Part shown: positions 1-12,427 of the stretch, in pieces
Layout of the letters: the number at the start of each line of letters is the position of its first letter
Numbering within the stretch: position 1 is the stretch's first letter
Assembly: GCA_903911145.1 (NCBI GenBank)
Contig: CAIWCD010000024.1
Span: forward strand, 186,001 to 250,000
Length of the DNA stretch: 64,000 nt
From: an uncultured delta proteobacterium
GTDB lineage: Bacteria; Myxococcota; Myxococcia; Myxococcales; 40CM-4-68-19
Direction of reading: 5' to 3'
The notes under the pieces: generated by a model
What the model saw: the letters and a program-made list of their open reading frames with translations, nothing else
The model's database searches: none
What the model was told of the DNA's origin: nothing
Made by a program: the position numbers and the translations under genes

Positions 1-186
1 CTGGGTCGCGCGCTCCATCGCCCATCGTGGCTGCCCGTGCCCGCGGCGGCGCTGCGCCTCGCGGTTGGCCAGTTCTCCGAGGCGCTTCTGACCGGCCAGC
101 GCGCGGTCCCCTCGCGGCTCGTCGAGAGCGGCTTCCAGTTCCGCTTCCCGGACCTCGCTCGCGCGCTCGCCGCGCTACTTGGCTAA
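1..186 (+). CDS. C-terminal end of TIGR01777-type NAD-dependent epimerase (partial)
   Basis: Only the last 61 codons are in the window, and the gene begins before position 1. The readable C-terminus runs LGRALHRPSWLPVPAAALRL, then a G-Q-F-S-E-A-L-L segment, and closes with ARALAALLG. This is the pattern of the DUF1731 tail of TIGR01777/YfcH-type SDR epimerases (a P-x-W-x-P-V-P motif, then the GE/GQ-x-x-x-x-L-L-x-G-Q-R-x-x-P region). The family binds NAD(P) through an N-terminal Rossmann fold that lies outside the window, and its substrate is unknown. The family call rests on the tail alone. Confidence 0.75.
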   Translation: MGRALHRPSWLPVPAAALRLAVGQFSEALLTGQRAVPSRLVESGFQFRFPDLARALAALLG

Positions 187-234
187 AACGCGCCCGATCG
201 CTCTGCGTGCCGTCGTGACGCACCTTCATGTCGC

Positions 235-264
235 TTGACGCAGGCTCCTCCACGCAGCCAGATT
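235..264 (+). promoter_or_regulatory. Weak candidate promoter for dnaE
   Basis: TTGACG (235-240, 5/6 to the -35 consensus) lies 18 nt before CAGATT (259-264, about 3/6). It sits so close to the dnaE ATG at 272 that a transcript starting at it would have almost no leader. No Shine-Dalgarno is visible before the ATG, which would suit leaderless translation. Weak evidence. Confidence 0.25.
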
Positions 265-271
265 CCCGCCC

Positions 272-3867
<3,596 letters not shown>

Positions 3868-3871
<4 letters not shown>

Positions 3872-5079
3872 TCTCGCTCGCCGATATCCAGGCCGCGCGC
3901 GAGAGGATCCGCGCGCTGGTGGCAGTCACGCCCTGTCCTCTCTCAGAGCCGTTCAGCGAACTCTGCGGGACGCGCGTCTACTTCAAGCTGGAGAATCTGC
4001 AGCGCACCGGTTCATTCAAAGAGCGCGGGGCGGCCAATCGGCTGATGCTGCTCAATCCCGAGGAGCGCGCGCGCGGAGTCGTTGCGGCGTCGGCCGGAAA
4101 TCACGCGCAGGGCGTGGCCGTGAATGCGCAGCGGCTGGGAATCCACGCGACGATCGTGATGCCGGAGTCGACGCCGCTCATCAAGGTGCAGTCGACCGCC
4201 TCGTTCGGCGCAGAGGTGATTCTTCACGGGGCGTCGTATGACGATGCGTATGACGAGGCGCGCCGACTCGAGCTGTCGCGCGGGCTCGTCTTCGTGCACG
4301 CCTTCGATGACGACGCGGTGATCGCAGGGCAGGGGACGTGCGCGCTGGAGATCCTCGAGCAGGTTCCCGATGTCGACGTCGTCGTCGCGTCTGTCGGAGG
4401 CGGCGGCTGGCTCGGCGGCATGGCGGTCGCGCTCAAGGCGCTCAAGCCCTCGGTGCGCGTCGTCGGCGTCGAGGCCGCGGCGCTCCCGAAGATGCGGGCC
4501 GCGCGGGATGCCGGTGCGCTCGTGACGTTGCCGGCCGCGACGACGCTCGCCGACGGCATCGCGGTCAAGCGCGCGGGAGAGCGGACGCTGCCTCTCTTCG
4601 CGAGCTATGTCGATGAGCTCATCGATGTCGATGACGAGGAGATCGCCAACGCGATCCTGCTTCTGATCGAGCGCGAGAAGACGGTGGCCGAGGGTGCCGG
4701 GGCCGCGCCTGCCGCGGCTTTGCTGCAACACAAGCTCTCGCTCAGCCGCGACCAGCGCGTCGTCTGCGTCATCTCCGGCGGCAACATCGACGTCAATCTC
4801 CTCTCGCGAATCATCGAGCGCGGCCTCGTCAAGGAGGGCCGCCGCGTCGTCCTCTCCCTGCGCGTCACCGACCGACCCGGCGCGCTCGCTGCCGTCCTCG
4901 GCCACGTCGCCCGCCTGCGCGCGAATGTCCTTGAGGTGCATCACAACCGCGCCTTCCTTCGCGGACCGATCGGCGACACCGAACTCGAGCTCACACTCGA
5001 AACACGCGGCCCGTCCCACGTCGCGGAGTTGACCGCCGCTCTCTCGGCGCAAGGCTACGAGGTCGCGCAGCGCTGGTGA
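3868..5079 (+). CDS. ilvA: Threonine ammonia-lyase (biosynthetic/ACT type)
   Basis: This is a PLP-dependent enzyme of 403 residues that deaminates L-threonine to 2-oxobutanoate. The PLP lysine is K51 in [10 protein letters not shown]. The phosphate-binding loop reads [10 protein letters not shown], and SGGNID lies near the end of the catalytic domain. From about residue 330 an ACT domain ([20 protein letters not shown]) gives likely allosteric control. This short one-ACT architecture is found in TdcB/IlvA-like enzymes of many bacteria, so a catabolic role cannot be excluded. Its start overlaps the dnaE stop by 4 nt, so the two are probably translationally coupled. Reading it as a serine racemase is less likely because of the ACT domain. 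Confidence 0.92.
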
Positions 5080-5132
5080 CGCGCGTTGCCTCGTGCTCGA
5101 GAGTGGAATCTTCGGGGCGTGAGGCGCGTTAG

Positions 5133-5162
5133 TTGTCGATTGCGCACACAAGCCGTTATTCT
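5133..5162 (+). promoter_or_regulatory. Candidate promoter for the S41 protease gene
   Basis: TTGTCG (5133-5138) and TATTCT (5157-5162) are separated by 18 nt, each matching 4/6 of the sigma-70 consensus. They lie in the 150-nt gap between ilvA and the protease ATG at 5230, leaving a leader of about 60 nt. Seen by eye only. Confidence 0.3.
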
Positions 5163-5229
5163 CCCCAGCCCTCTGAAAAAATCCCCGCCCGACCGCGTCG
5201 CGCTCTTCTCTTCAAGCACAAGACGGCCC

Positions 5230-8200
5230 ATGCCCAAGCGTCCAGCAGTTCTCTTCGCTCTCTTCGTCGCCATCACTCTTCCTCTCGCGGGCGATCGCGC
5301 CCCGCGCGCGCTGCGCGGCCTCTTCGCCTCTGATGCGCAGGCGGCCATCGATCCGGCGAAGGACAAGAATTACGACCTGGCCGGGCTCGACGTCTTTCGC
5401 AAGTCGGTCGTCTTCATCAAGGACAACTACGTCGATCCGTCGCGGATCGATCCGAAGGGCATGTTCGTCTCGGCGCTCGAGTCGGTCGAGAAGCAGGTCC
5501 CCGAGGTGATGGTCGAGCCGGGCACGCCCGACTGCGATGCGAGCAAAGGCAAGGAGCCGGGAACGTCGGCGGCATCGCCCACTGCACCGAGCGCGCCCAA
5601 CTGCACGGCCGCCTCGCCGACCAAGGTTGCCGAGGGCCGCGTCCGCATCACCGTCGGCAGCGCCGTCCACGAGTTCGACTATCGCGACGTCGACAACATC
5701 TGGAAGATCCCGCTGAAGATGCGCGAGGTCTTCTCGTTCATCAAAGAGAACCTCGTCTCGCAGAGCGACCAGCGCGACATCGAATACGCCGCGGTCAACG
5801 GCATGCTCACCACGCTCGATCCGCACAGCTGGCTGCTCAAACCGGACCAGTACAAGGAGATGAAGGTCCAGACGCGCGGTGAGTTCGGCGGCCTGGGGTT
5901 CGTCATCTCGATGCGCGAGGACCGGCTCACGGTGATGAAGGTGTTGAAGAACACGCCGGCCTATCGCGCGGGAATCAAGAAGGGCGACGTGATCGCGCAG
6001 ATCGACAACGACGCGGTCGGCGGGATGGACCTCTCGGAAGCAGTCGATCGGATGCGCGGAAAGCCTGGCAGCAAGGTGTCGATCTTCCTCCAGCGCAAAG
6101 GGCAGGAGACGAAGAAGCTCGACCTTACGCGCGCGCTCATCACCTACGAGACCGTGACGTCGAAGCTGCTCGACAACGGCGTCGGCTACGTGCGCCTCGC
6201 GAGCTTCTCTGGCACCACCACGCGCGACATGCAGGCGGCGATCAAGACGATGAAGAGCCAGAACGGCGGCTCGCTCAAGGGCCTCATCATGGACCTGCGC
6301 GGCAATCCGGGCGGTCTGCTCGATCAGGCGATCCAGGTGAGCGACGTCTTCGTCGAAGAGGGCACGATCGTTACGACCGTCGGTCCTGGCGGGCAGCAGC
6401 GCGATCCGAAGATGGCGCGCAACGATGGCGGCGAGCGCGAGTTTCCGATGGCGGTGCTGATCAGCTCGGAGAGCGCCTCAGCGAGCGAGATCGTCGCGGG
6501 CGCGCTCAAGAACCTCAACCGCGCGCTCATCGTCGGTCGCCAGAGTTTCGGTAAGGGCTCGGTGCAGTTGCTCTACGACATTCCCGACAAGGACGCGGGC
6601 GACGCTGCGCTCAAGCTGACGATCGCGCAGTACCTCACGCCGGGCGACATCTCGATCCAGGAAGTCGGCATCACGCCCGACATCGAACTGGTCCCGGCGC
6701 GCGCAACCAAGGAGCGGATCGATCTCTTCTCCACGCCGAAGACGTTCCGCGAGCAGGACTACGACAAGCACTTCTTCAACGCCTTCGCCGCGAATGAAGA
6801 GGCCGCCAAGGATCTGCGCGCGCGCGCAGGCGGCAAGCCGTTCGAGACGCTGCGCTACTTCAAGGAGGAGACGGCCAAGGAGAAGAAGGCGCGCGAAGCT
6901 GCTGAAGCGGGAACGATCCCGGAGGAGGATGAGGACGCCGAGCCGGTCGACGACGACGGAGTCACGCTCGACTACCAGATCGAATTCTGCCGCGATCTTC
7001 TCTCGCGCGCGACGAGCACCAACCGCGTGGAGCAGCTCAAGCAGATGACGCCGTTTGTCGCCGAGAAGCGTGCAGCTGAGCAGGAGAAGGTGAGCCACGC
7101 GCTCGAGGGGCTCGGTCTTGATTGGAGCGCAGCACCCGCAGCGGTCGCGGCGCAGGAGAAGGGCCAGAAGGCGAAGGTCACGGCCGAGCTCCGCGCGCCG
7201 CACACGAACGCGGGCGCGTCGATGGAGCTGGTGCTCACGGCTCGCAACAACGGCACGCAGCCGCTCTATCGCCTGCGCGCCGCGACCAAGAGCGAGGACG
7301 CGATCCTCGATCGGCGCGAGTTCGTCTTCGGCAAGCTGATGCCTGGCGAGAAGCGCAGCTGGACCGTGCCGGTGCTGGTTCCGCGCTACACGCCGTCGCG
7401 CCGGGATGATGTCGAGATCAAGCTCGACGATGACGCGGGAATGACCTTCGACGACGCGCAGGGCGAAACCGATGTCTCCGAGTTGCCGCGCCCGACGCTG
7501 GTCTGGAACTGGCACCTCGCGGGCGGTTCATCCGATGGTCTCCTGCGCCCGGGTGCGCCTGTTGAGCTCATCGTCGATGTGAAGAACATCGGCGCGGGGG
7601 CTGCCCTCGACGCCTATGCGGGCCTGAAGAATCTTGCCGAAGAGCGCATCAACGTGAAGAAGGGGCACAGCAAGGTTGGCCCCATCAAGCCGGGCGAGAC
7701 GCGTTCGGTGACGTTCATCCTCGAGGCGAAGAAGCCGCTGGAGGCCGACGGGCCGGTGCCCGTGAAGCTCGAGCTTGGCGATCGGCTGCTCTGGGACACG
7801 GTTCACCAGAAGCTCCTGCTCCCCGTCGGCGCTGAAGTTGCGTCCGTCGAGCATGGGGCGACCGTGTCGAGCGATCGCCCAGGAGTCGTGCGCGTGCAGC
7901 AGGACAGCAACATCCTCGCGGCCGCTCTGGGCGCGGCCCAGACGCTTGCTGACGTCAAGAAGGGTGCCGTGTTGGCGACGAAGGGCAAGGTCGGCGCATT
8001 CTTCAAGGTTGAGTGGCAGAAGGGCGAGTATGGATACCTGCCGGAGGTGGCCGGGAAGGAAGCGGCGAGCGGGAAGCCGAACCTCAAGGTGACAGCGCTC
8101 TTCCCGGGCGCGGCGCCGCAGATCAAGCTGAGCAATGTCGACACCAGCAAGGGCGGCCTCGACGTCGATGCGGATCACCTCACGCTCTCGGGCGTCGCCA

Positions 8201-8490
8201 GCGACGCGGACGGGATGCGGGACCTCCAGATCTTCGTCCAGCACGACACCGAGTACCGAAAGGTCTTCTTCCGCACCGCGCAGAAGCAGGGCGAGCTCTC
8301 CTCGGCTCGCGGCCCGACGGCGCTCGACTTCACGGCCGAACTGCCGCTCAAGCCAGGAAACAACTCGATCTTCCTGGTGGCGCGCGAGAACGATGATCTG
8401 CTCACGCAGCGCACGCTGGTGATCCATCGCAAGGGCGCGCCGGCATTGGCCCAGAAGGCCGCACCTGCTCCGGCGCCGGTCGCGCACTGA
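5230..8490 (+). CDS. Exported S41-family (C-terminal processing) serine protease with PDZ and long C-terminal extension
   Basis: The protein has 1,086 residues from ATG 5230. I chose this start because it begins directly with a signal peptide (MPKRPAVLFALFVAITLPLA); upstream in-frame codons give no signal. A PDZ domain (about 214-294, GEFGGLGFVIS) precedes the S41 catalytic core. The Ser/Lys dyad is Ser417 in SASASEIVAG and Lys442 in SFGKGSVQ, 25 residues apart as in the Prc/CtpA family. An acidic linker follows, then roughly 450 residues of beta-rich CARDB-like and SH3-like sequence not found in ordinary CtpA. This resembles the large myxobacterial S41 proteases. It likely acts in the periplasm or at the cell surface on envelope proteins; the substrate is unknown. 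Confidence 0.9.
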   Translation: MPKRPAVLFALFVAITLPLAGDRAPRALRGLFASDAQAAIDPAKDKNYDLAGLDVFRKSVVFIKDNYVDPSRIDPKGMFVSALESVEKQVPEVMVEPGTPDCDASKGKEPGTSAASPTAPSAPNCTAASPTKVAEGRVRITVGSAVHEFDYRDVDNIWKIPLKMREVFSFIKENLVSQSDQRDIEYAAVNGMLTTLDPHSWLLKPDQYKEMKVQTRGEFGGLGFVISMREDRLTVMKVLKNTPAYRAGIKKGDVIAQIDNDAVGGMDLSEAVDRMRGKPGSKVSIFLQRKGQETKKLDLTRALITYETVTSKLLDNGVGYVRLASFSGTTTRDMQAAIKTMKSQNGGSLKGLIMDLRGNPGGLLDQAIQVSDVFVEEGTIVTTVGPGGQQRDPKMARNDGGEREFPMAVLISSESASASEIVAGALKNLNRALIVGRQSFGKGSVQLLYDIPDKDAGDAALKLTIAQYLTPGDISIQEVGITPDIELVPARATKERIDLFSTPKTFREQDYDKHFFNAFAANEEAAKDLRARAGGKPFETLRYFKEETAKEKKAREAAEAGTIPEEDEDAEPVDDDGVTLDYQIEFCRDLLSRATSTNRVEQLKQMTPFVAEKRAAEQEKVSHALEGLGLDWSAAPAAVAAQEKGQKAKVTAELRAPHTNAGASMELVLTARNNGTQPLYRLRAATKSEDAILDRREFVFGKLMPGEKRSWTVPVLVPRYTPSRRDDVEIKLDDDAGMTFDDAQGETDVSELPRPTLVWNWHLAGGSSDGLLRPGAPVELIVDVKNIGAGAALDAYAGLKNLAEERINVKKGHSKVGPIKPGETRSVTFILEAKKPLEADGPVPVKLELGDRLLWDTVHQKLLLPVGAEVASVEHGATVSSDRPGVVRVQQDSNILAAALGAAQTLADVKKGAVLATKGKVGAFFKVEWQKGEYGYLPEVAGKEAASGKPNLKVTALFPGAAPQIKLSNVDTSKGGLDVDADHLTLSGVASDADGMRDLQIFVQHDTEYRKVFFRTAQKQGELSSARGPTALDFTAELPLKPGNNSIFLVARENDDLLTQRTLVIHRKGAPALAQKAAPAPAPVAH

Positions 8491-8525
8491 CGCCAGTTTC
8501 GCGGTCGAGCCAGCGTAGATAATGA

Positions 8526-8559
8526 TTGGCACTCAAACGATCGATCGTTTGAGTGCCAA
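8526..8559. repeat. Perfect 34-bp palindrome between convergent genes
   Basis: TTGGCACTCAAACGATC is followed immediately by its exact reverse complement, giving a 17-bp arm with no spacer. AGATA (8517-8521) and TATCT (8561-8565) extend the symmetry imperfectly. It lies between the protease stop (8490) and the convergent minus-strand gene that ends at 8596. It could serve as a bidirectional terminator, but there is no T-tract and no loop, so a protein-binding site or cruciform is equally possible. Confidence 0.6.
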
Positions 8560-8595
8560 CTATCTCGGGGGGCGCCGGATTTGTCGGTCGGCGCT

Positions 8596-9225
8596 CTAAT
8601 CGAGCTCGATCAGCGTGAAGCGATCGGCCTTGTTCGGGTCGTCCTTCTTGGGCGCGGCCTGGCCTGGCTGTGTGGGCGCCGTCCCGCTCACGGGCGTCGG
8701 TGCCGCCGCTGCAGGACGCGTTGCTCCTCGTGCGGGCGTTGCGCCGAGAGGTGCGCTTGGTGCCTGATCGGGCTGGTAGAGCGCACGATTGTAGATGCTC
8801 CCCGCGGCGCCCGGCGTGCTCTCTCGCCGCGGTGCCGGGGCTGCCGGAGCCGCGCCAGGAGCGGTCGGGGCGTTCACGGGCCGCCGATACTCGGTCACCG
8901 GCAGGATCCCGTAGCCATCGATGCGCACGGAGATGTTCTCGCCGTCGATCATGAACTTCTCGAGCACCGGGTCTCGCTTGGCTGCCTTGAGCCGCTTGAG
9001 CATCTGCGCGAACGACTCCTCGCCTCCCGTGTCGGCCGCGAGGTCCGCGCCTTCGCCCGCGCGAGCGAGCGGCTGGACTCCCTCGACGACGTAGGTGGTG
9101 ATCAGCTGCGCGGCCATTTCGACGAGCTCGGCCGCCGGCATCGCGCGCAGGCGTGCACGCAGCTCGCCCGCCACCTGCGCGGCCGGATCGACATCGTTGC
9201 GTTCAGGCAAGGTGGAATCGCTCAC
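8596..9225 (-). CDS. Hypothetical Ala/Pro-rich protein
   Basis: I do not recognise this 209-residue protein. Residues 1-100 are helical and charged (ELRARLRAMPAAELVEMAAQ), followed by a short beta-like segment (DPVLEKFMIDGENISVRIDG). The second half is a low-complexity Pro/Ala/Thr linker ending in an acidic tail, KADRFTLIELD. There is no signal peptide or membrane segment, so it is probably cytoplasmic. It is the downstream member of a possible minus-strand pair with the pentapeptide protein, 70 nt away. Confidence 0.6.
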   Translation of the reverse strand: MSDSTLPERNDVDPAAQVAGELRARLRAMPAAELVEMAAQLITTYVVEGVQPLARAGEGADLAADTGGEESFAQMLKRLKAAKRDPVLEKFMIDGENISVRIDGYGILPVTEYRRPVNAPTAPGAAPAAPAPRRESTPGAAGSIYNRALYQPDQAPSAPLGATPARGATRPAAAAPTPVSGTAPTQPGQAAPKKDDPNKADRFTLIELD

Positions 9226-9295
9226 TGTCGCCTCGTCGCTTCTCGGTGGAGCTGCTCAGCAATGTTACAGATCGGTCCAAAATGTCTCATGCGGC

Positions 9296-9952
9296 TCAAG
9301 GCAGTTCCAGGCCGGGCGGGAGCTGGCATCCAAAGAGCTTTGCCCCTGCGAACGACACACCGGCGAGCGCTGCGTCGGTGAGATCCACCCCGATCAGCGT
9401 CGCGTCCCGGAAGCTCGCGCCCATCAAGTTTGCGCCACGCAGGCTGACATCGACGAGCCGTGCGCCCGCGAAGTCGGCCTTCTCCAGCGAGGCCCCGCCG
9501 AGGCGGGCGTCGAGGAAGACCGTGCGCATGAGCAGCGCGCCTTCGAACTTCGCGCGATAAAGCTTCGTCTCTTCGAAGCGCGAGACGGCGATCTGCGCGC
9601 CGGTGAAATTCGCGTTCATCGCTTCGCAGCCATGCCACTTGCAGCGCCGCGCCGTCACGCCCGAGAGATCGAGCTCGTTGAGATCGTCGAAATAGAACTC
9701 GACGCGCTCCAGCCGTGCGCTCGTCAGGCGTGCGCGCCGCAGCGCTGTGTGCGCGATGGTCGTCTCGCGGATGCGAGCGCCCGAGAGGTTCGACTGCGAG
9801 AGATCCGACTTCTCGACGACGACCTTCAGCCAGTCGGTGCCCGCTGCATAGAGAGTCGCGAGGCTGCAGTCGGAGATGCGATCTCCGTTGAAGCCGCCCG
9901 TCTCGCGGCAGCGCGCCTGCGCCATCTGATCCTGGTGCATGATGAAGTCCAC
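9296..9952 (-). CDS. Pentapeptide-repeat protein
   Basis: The 218-residue protein is built largely of A(D/N)LxX-type pentapeptides, for example SDLSQSNLSGARIRETTI, ANFTGAQIAVSRFEETKLYR and ARLVDVSLRGANLMGASFRD. These predict a right-handed quadrilateral beta-helix. There is no catalytic motif, signal peptide or membrane segment. Such folds act as protein-interaction scaffolds or DNA mimics (Qnr/MfpA-like), but nothing here points to gyrase protection. An alternative start five codons downstream (MHQD) is possible. It diverges from the ATPase gene across a 126-nt gap. Confidence 0.8.
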   Translation of the reverse strand: MDFIMHQDQMAQARCRETGGFNGDRISDCSLATLYAAGTDWLKVVVEKSDLSQSNLSGARIRETTIAHTALRRARLTSARLERVEFYFDDLNELDLSGVTARRCKWHGCEAMNANFTGAQIAVSRFEETKLYRAKFEGALLMRTVFLDARLGGASLEKADFAGARLVDVSLRGANLMGASFRDATLIGVDLTDAALAGVSFAGAKLFGCQLPPGLELP

Positions 9953-10078
9953 GACTCGACGCTAACGCAGAGGCCCGAGTGCGAGCAACGCGCGCGGCTG
10001 TTTCGTGGGCTCGGCGCAGCGGTCTCCGAGTGGAGTTTTGCCCGACTCGCTTCGTGCGTGTTAGGCTCGCAAACCGAC

Positions 10079-11800
10079 ATGACACCAACCGAAGCAGACC
10101 CGTTCGGCGCCCCGCGCGCGCTCCCCAAACTGGCCACACTCTCGAATCCCGGCGTGCCGGTCGTCCCCGGCCAGCCCAGGGAGATCGCCGAGGAGGTCGC
10201 TCGCCAGGCGCAGCTGCGCAAGGTCGACAAGGACATCGAACATCTGATGCGGGCCCGATACCCGCTTATCTATCTGCTCTCGAGCGAGGAGAAGCGCGTC
10301 GAGGAGTCGATCCGCCGCGTGCTCGCCGATCGCGAGAAGGCCGCTGCCGACAAGGGCCGCACGCTGAAGACCAAGGTGTACACGTGGTCGGTCACCGAGG
10401 GCATGCGCATCGGCACCGAGCAGCAGGGCGACTCGAACGATCCGCTCAAGGCGCTCAAGTTCGTGCTCGAGGCGAAGAAGGACGAGCGCGCGGTGTTCAT
10501 CCTGCGCGACCTGCATCCGTACACGAAGAACCCCGAGGTCGTGCGCCGCCTGCGCGATCTCGCGCGCAACTTGAAGGAGACCACCAAGACGGTCTTCCTC
10601 ATCTCGCCCGTGCTGGTGATTCCGCCTGAGCTCGACAAGGAGATCGCCGTCGTCGAGTACCCGCTGCCCGAGCTCTCCGAGATCGGCACGATCCTCGATC
10701 GCGTGCTCTCGATGGTGCCAGGCAAGGCCGCGCCGTCGGGCATCGAGCGCCAGCGCATCGTCGAGGCCGCGCTGGGCCTGACCGCAGACGAGGCCGAGAA
10801 CGTCTTCGCCAAGTCGCTCGTGCAGACGGGCCAGTTCGACATCGACGTCATTCTCTCGGAGAAAGAGCGCATCGTTCGTAAGAGCGGCGTGCTCGAGTTC
10901 TTCTCGACGCACGAGACGATGGACAACATCGGCGGCCTCGACGAGCTCAAGAGCTGGCTCAAGAAGCGCCAGACCGCATTCTCCGAGGAGGCGCGCGCGT
11001 TCGGTCTGCCGCGTCCCAAGGGAATTCTCATGCTCGGCATTCCGGGCGGCGGTAAGTCGCTCACCGCCAAGGCCGTCGGCGCGTCGTGGCGCCTGCCTCT
11101 GCTGCGTCTCGACGTCGGCAAGGTCTTCGCGGGAATCGTGGGTTCGTCGGAAGAGAACATGCGCCGCGCCATCCAGATGGCCGAGGCAGTCGCGCCGTCG
11201 ATCCTCTGGGTCGACGAGCTCGAGAAGGGCTTCTCGGGAACGGGCAGCTCGAACAACTCGGATGGCGGCACCGCAGCGCGCGTCTTCGGTTCGTTCATCA
11301 CCTGGCTGCAGGAGAAGACGAGCCCCGTCTTCGTCATCGCGACGGCGAACAACGTCGACGAGCTGCCGCCGGAGATGATGCGCAAGGGACGCTTCGACGA
11401 GATCTTCTTCGTCGACCTGCCGAGCCTTCCTGAGCGTCGCGAGATCTGCGCGATCCATCTCAAGCGCCGTGGGCGCGATCCCGCGGGCTTCGATCTCGAT
11501 CTGCTCGCGCAGAAGAGCGATGGCATGACGGGCGCCGAAATCGAGCAGGCGGTCGTCTCCGCGCTCTTCGACGAGTACGACAAGCATGGAACCGCCGGCG
11601 TGCTCACGACCGATGGCGTGGTGCATTCGCTCGTCGAGACAGTGCCGCTCTCGCGCACGATGAAGGAGAAGATCGCGGCGTTGCGCAACTGGTGCCGCAC
11701 GCGCGCGCGGGCTGCCTCGACCGCCTACGAGTCCGAGCAGAATCCCGAGCAGGCCGGGCGCGCGATCGATCTCGATCAGAGCGGGGGAGTCAAGCCGTGA
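10079..11800 (+). CDS. Ycf46-type AAA+ ATPase
   Basis: The protein has 573 residues from ATG 10079. The upstream in-frame extension overlaps two opposite-strand genes and reads as shadow. Residues 45-240 form the Ycf46-type N-terminal region (RARYPLIYLLSSEEKRVEES, FILRDLHPY). The AAA core follows: Walker A LGIPGGGKSLTAKAV (about 319), Walker B SILWVDELEKGF (about 374), sensor-1 IATANN and arginine finger MRKGRFDE. It is soluble. It overlaps the DUF1257 gene by 4 nt and is followed by DUF2997, a trio also seen in cyanobacteria and plastid-related genomes. No Afp15-type ATPase is visible in the CIS locus, so a role in tail assembly is possible but unproven. Confidence 0.9.
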   Translation: MTPTEADPFGAPRALPKLATLSNPGVPVVPGQPREIAEEVARQAQLRKVDKDIEHLMRARYPLIYLLSSEEKRVEESIRRVLADREKAAADKGRTLKTKVYTWSVTEGMRIGTEQQGDSNDPLKALKFVLEAKKDERAVFILRDLHPYTKNPEVVRRLRDLARNLKETTKTVFLISPVLVIPPELDKEIAVVEYPLPELSEIGTILDRVLSMVPGKAAPSGIERQRIVEAALGLTADEAENVFAKSLVQTGQFDIDVILSEKERIVRKSGVLEFFSTHETMDNIGGLDELKSWLKKRQTAFSEEARAFGLPRPKGILMLGIPGGGKSLTAKAVGASWRLPLLRLDVGKVFAGIVGSSEENMRRAIQMAEAVAPSILWVDELEKGFSGTGSSNNSDGGTAARVFGSFITWLQEKTSPVFVIATANNVDELPPEMMRKGRFDEIFFVDLPSLPERREICAIHLKRRGRDPAGFDLDLLAQKSDGMTGAEIEQAVVSALFDEYDKHGTAGVLTTDGVVHSLVETVPLSRTMKEKIAALRNWCRTRARAASTAYESEQNPEQAGRAIDLDQSGGVKP

Positions 11801-12198
11801 GCCACTTCACGCAGGTTGAGACGAAGATCAACGATCTCGTCGCGCTCAAGGCTGCGCTCGCCGAACTCAACATGGAGTTCGAGGAGTCGACGGCGGACTC
11901 GCTCGTGAAAGTGCGCGGCTGGAAGGGGTCGACACTCACCGCCGAGGCGAAGATCAAGGCTTCCAAGACCTACGACATCGGCCTCCAGCTCACCGAGGAG
12001 GGCAGCTACAAGCTGGTCGCCGACTGGTGGGGCATCGAGGAGGAGACGAACGAGGCCGCTGAGAAGCTGCAGCAGAAAGTCATTCAGTGCTACGCCAAGC
12101 ACAAAGTGAAGATCGAGGTTGAGAAGCAGGGGTTCACGCTCGACGCGGAGACGGTCGAAGCGGACGGCTCCATCAAGCTCGGCGTCTCGCGCTGGTAG
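11797..12198 (+). CDS. DUF1257 (Ycf35-like) protein
   Basis: The protein has 133 residues and starts at GTG 11797, which overlaps the ATPase stop by 4 nt (GTGA), so it is translationally coupled. The opening SHFTQVETKINDLVALKAAL and the closing YAKHKVKIEVEKQGF region match the DUF1257/Ycf35 family. The family's biochemical role is unknown. Its constant partner is the Ycf46 ATPase, which suggests an adaptor or substrate. It is a small soluble protein. Confidence 0.85.
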   Translation: MSHFTQVETKINDLVALKAALAELNMEFEESTADSLVKVRGWKGSTLTAEAKIKASKTYDIGLQLTEEGSYKLVADWWGIEEETNEAAEKLQQKVIQCYAKHKVKIEVEKQGFTLDAETVEADGSIKLGVSRW

Positions 12199-12210
12199 AA
12201 GGGAGTCTTC

Positions 12211-12420
12211 GTGGCCGACAAGCAGAAGATGGAGATCACGATCCTTCCCAACGGGGAGGTTTCGATCAAGGTGCTCTGCGTTCCAGGGCCGTCGTGCGAG
12301 AGCGTCTCGGCCGCGCTGGAGGCGTCGCTTGGCTCGGTCAAGGCCAAGGAGCGCACGGCTGAATTCTACCAGGAGTCGAGCGAGTCAGCCGAAGTGATCG
12401 CCGGAAACAAGACGAGCTAG
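12211..12420 (+). CDS. DUF2997 small protein
   Basis: This 69-residue protein begins at GTG 12211, preceded by AGAAGGGAG with good spacing. The segment MEITILPNGEVSIKVLCVPG, followed by C-x-x-x-S-x-A-L-E-x-x-L-G, is the usual DUF2997 shape. It forms the third member of the Ycf46/DUF1257/DUF2997 set. Function is unknown; gene order implies it works with the ATPase. Confidence 0.8.
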   Translation: MADKQKMEITILPNGEVSIKVLCVPGPSCESVSAALEASLGSVKAKERTAEFYQESSESAEVIAGNKTS

Positions 12421-12427
12421 ACCGGCA

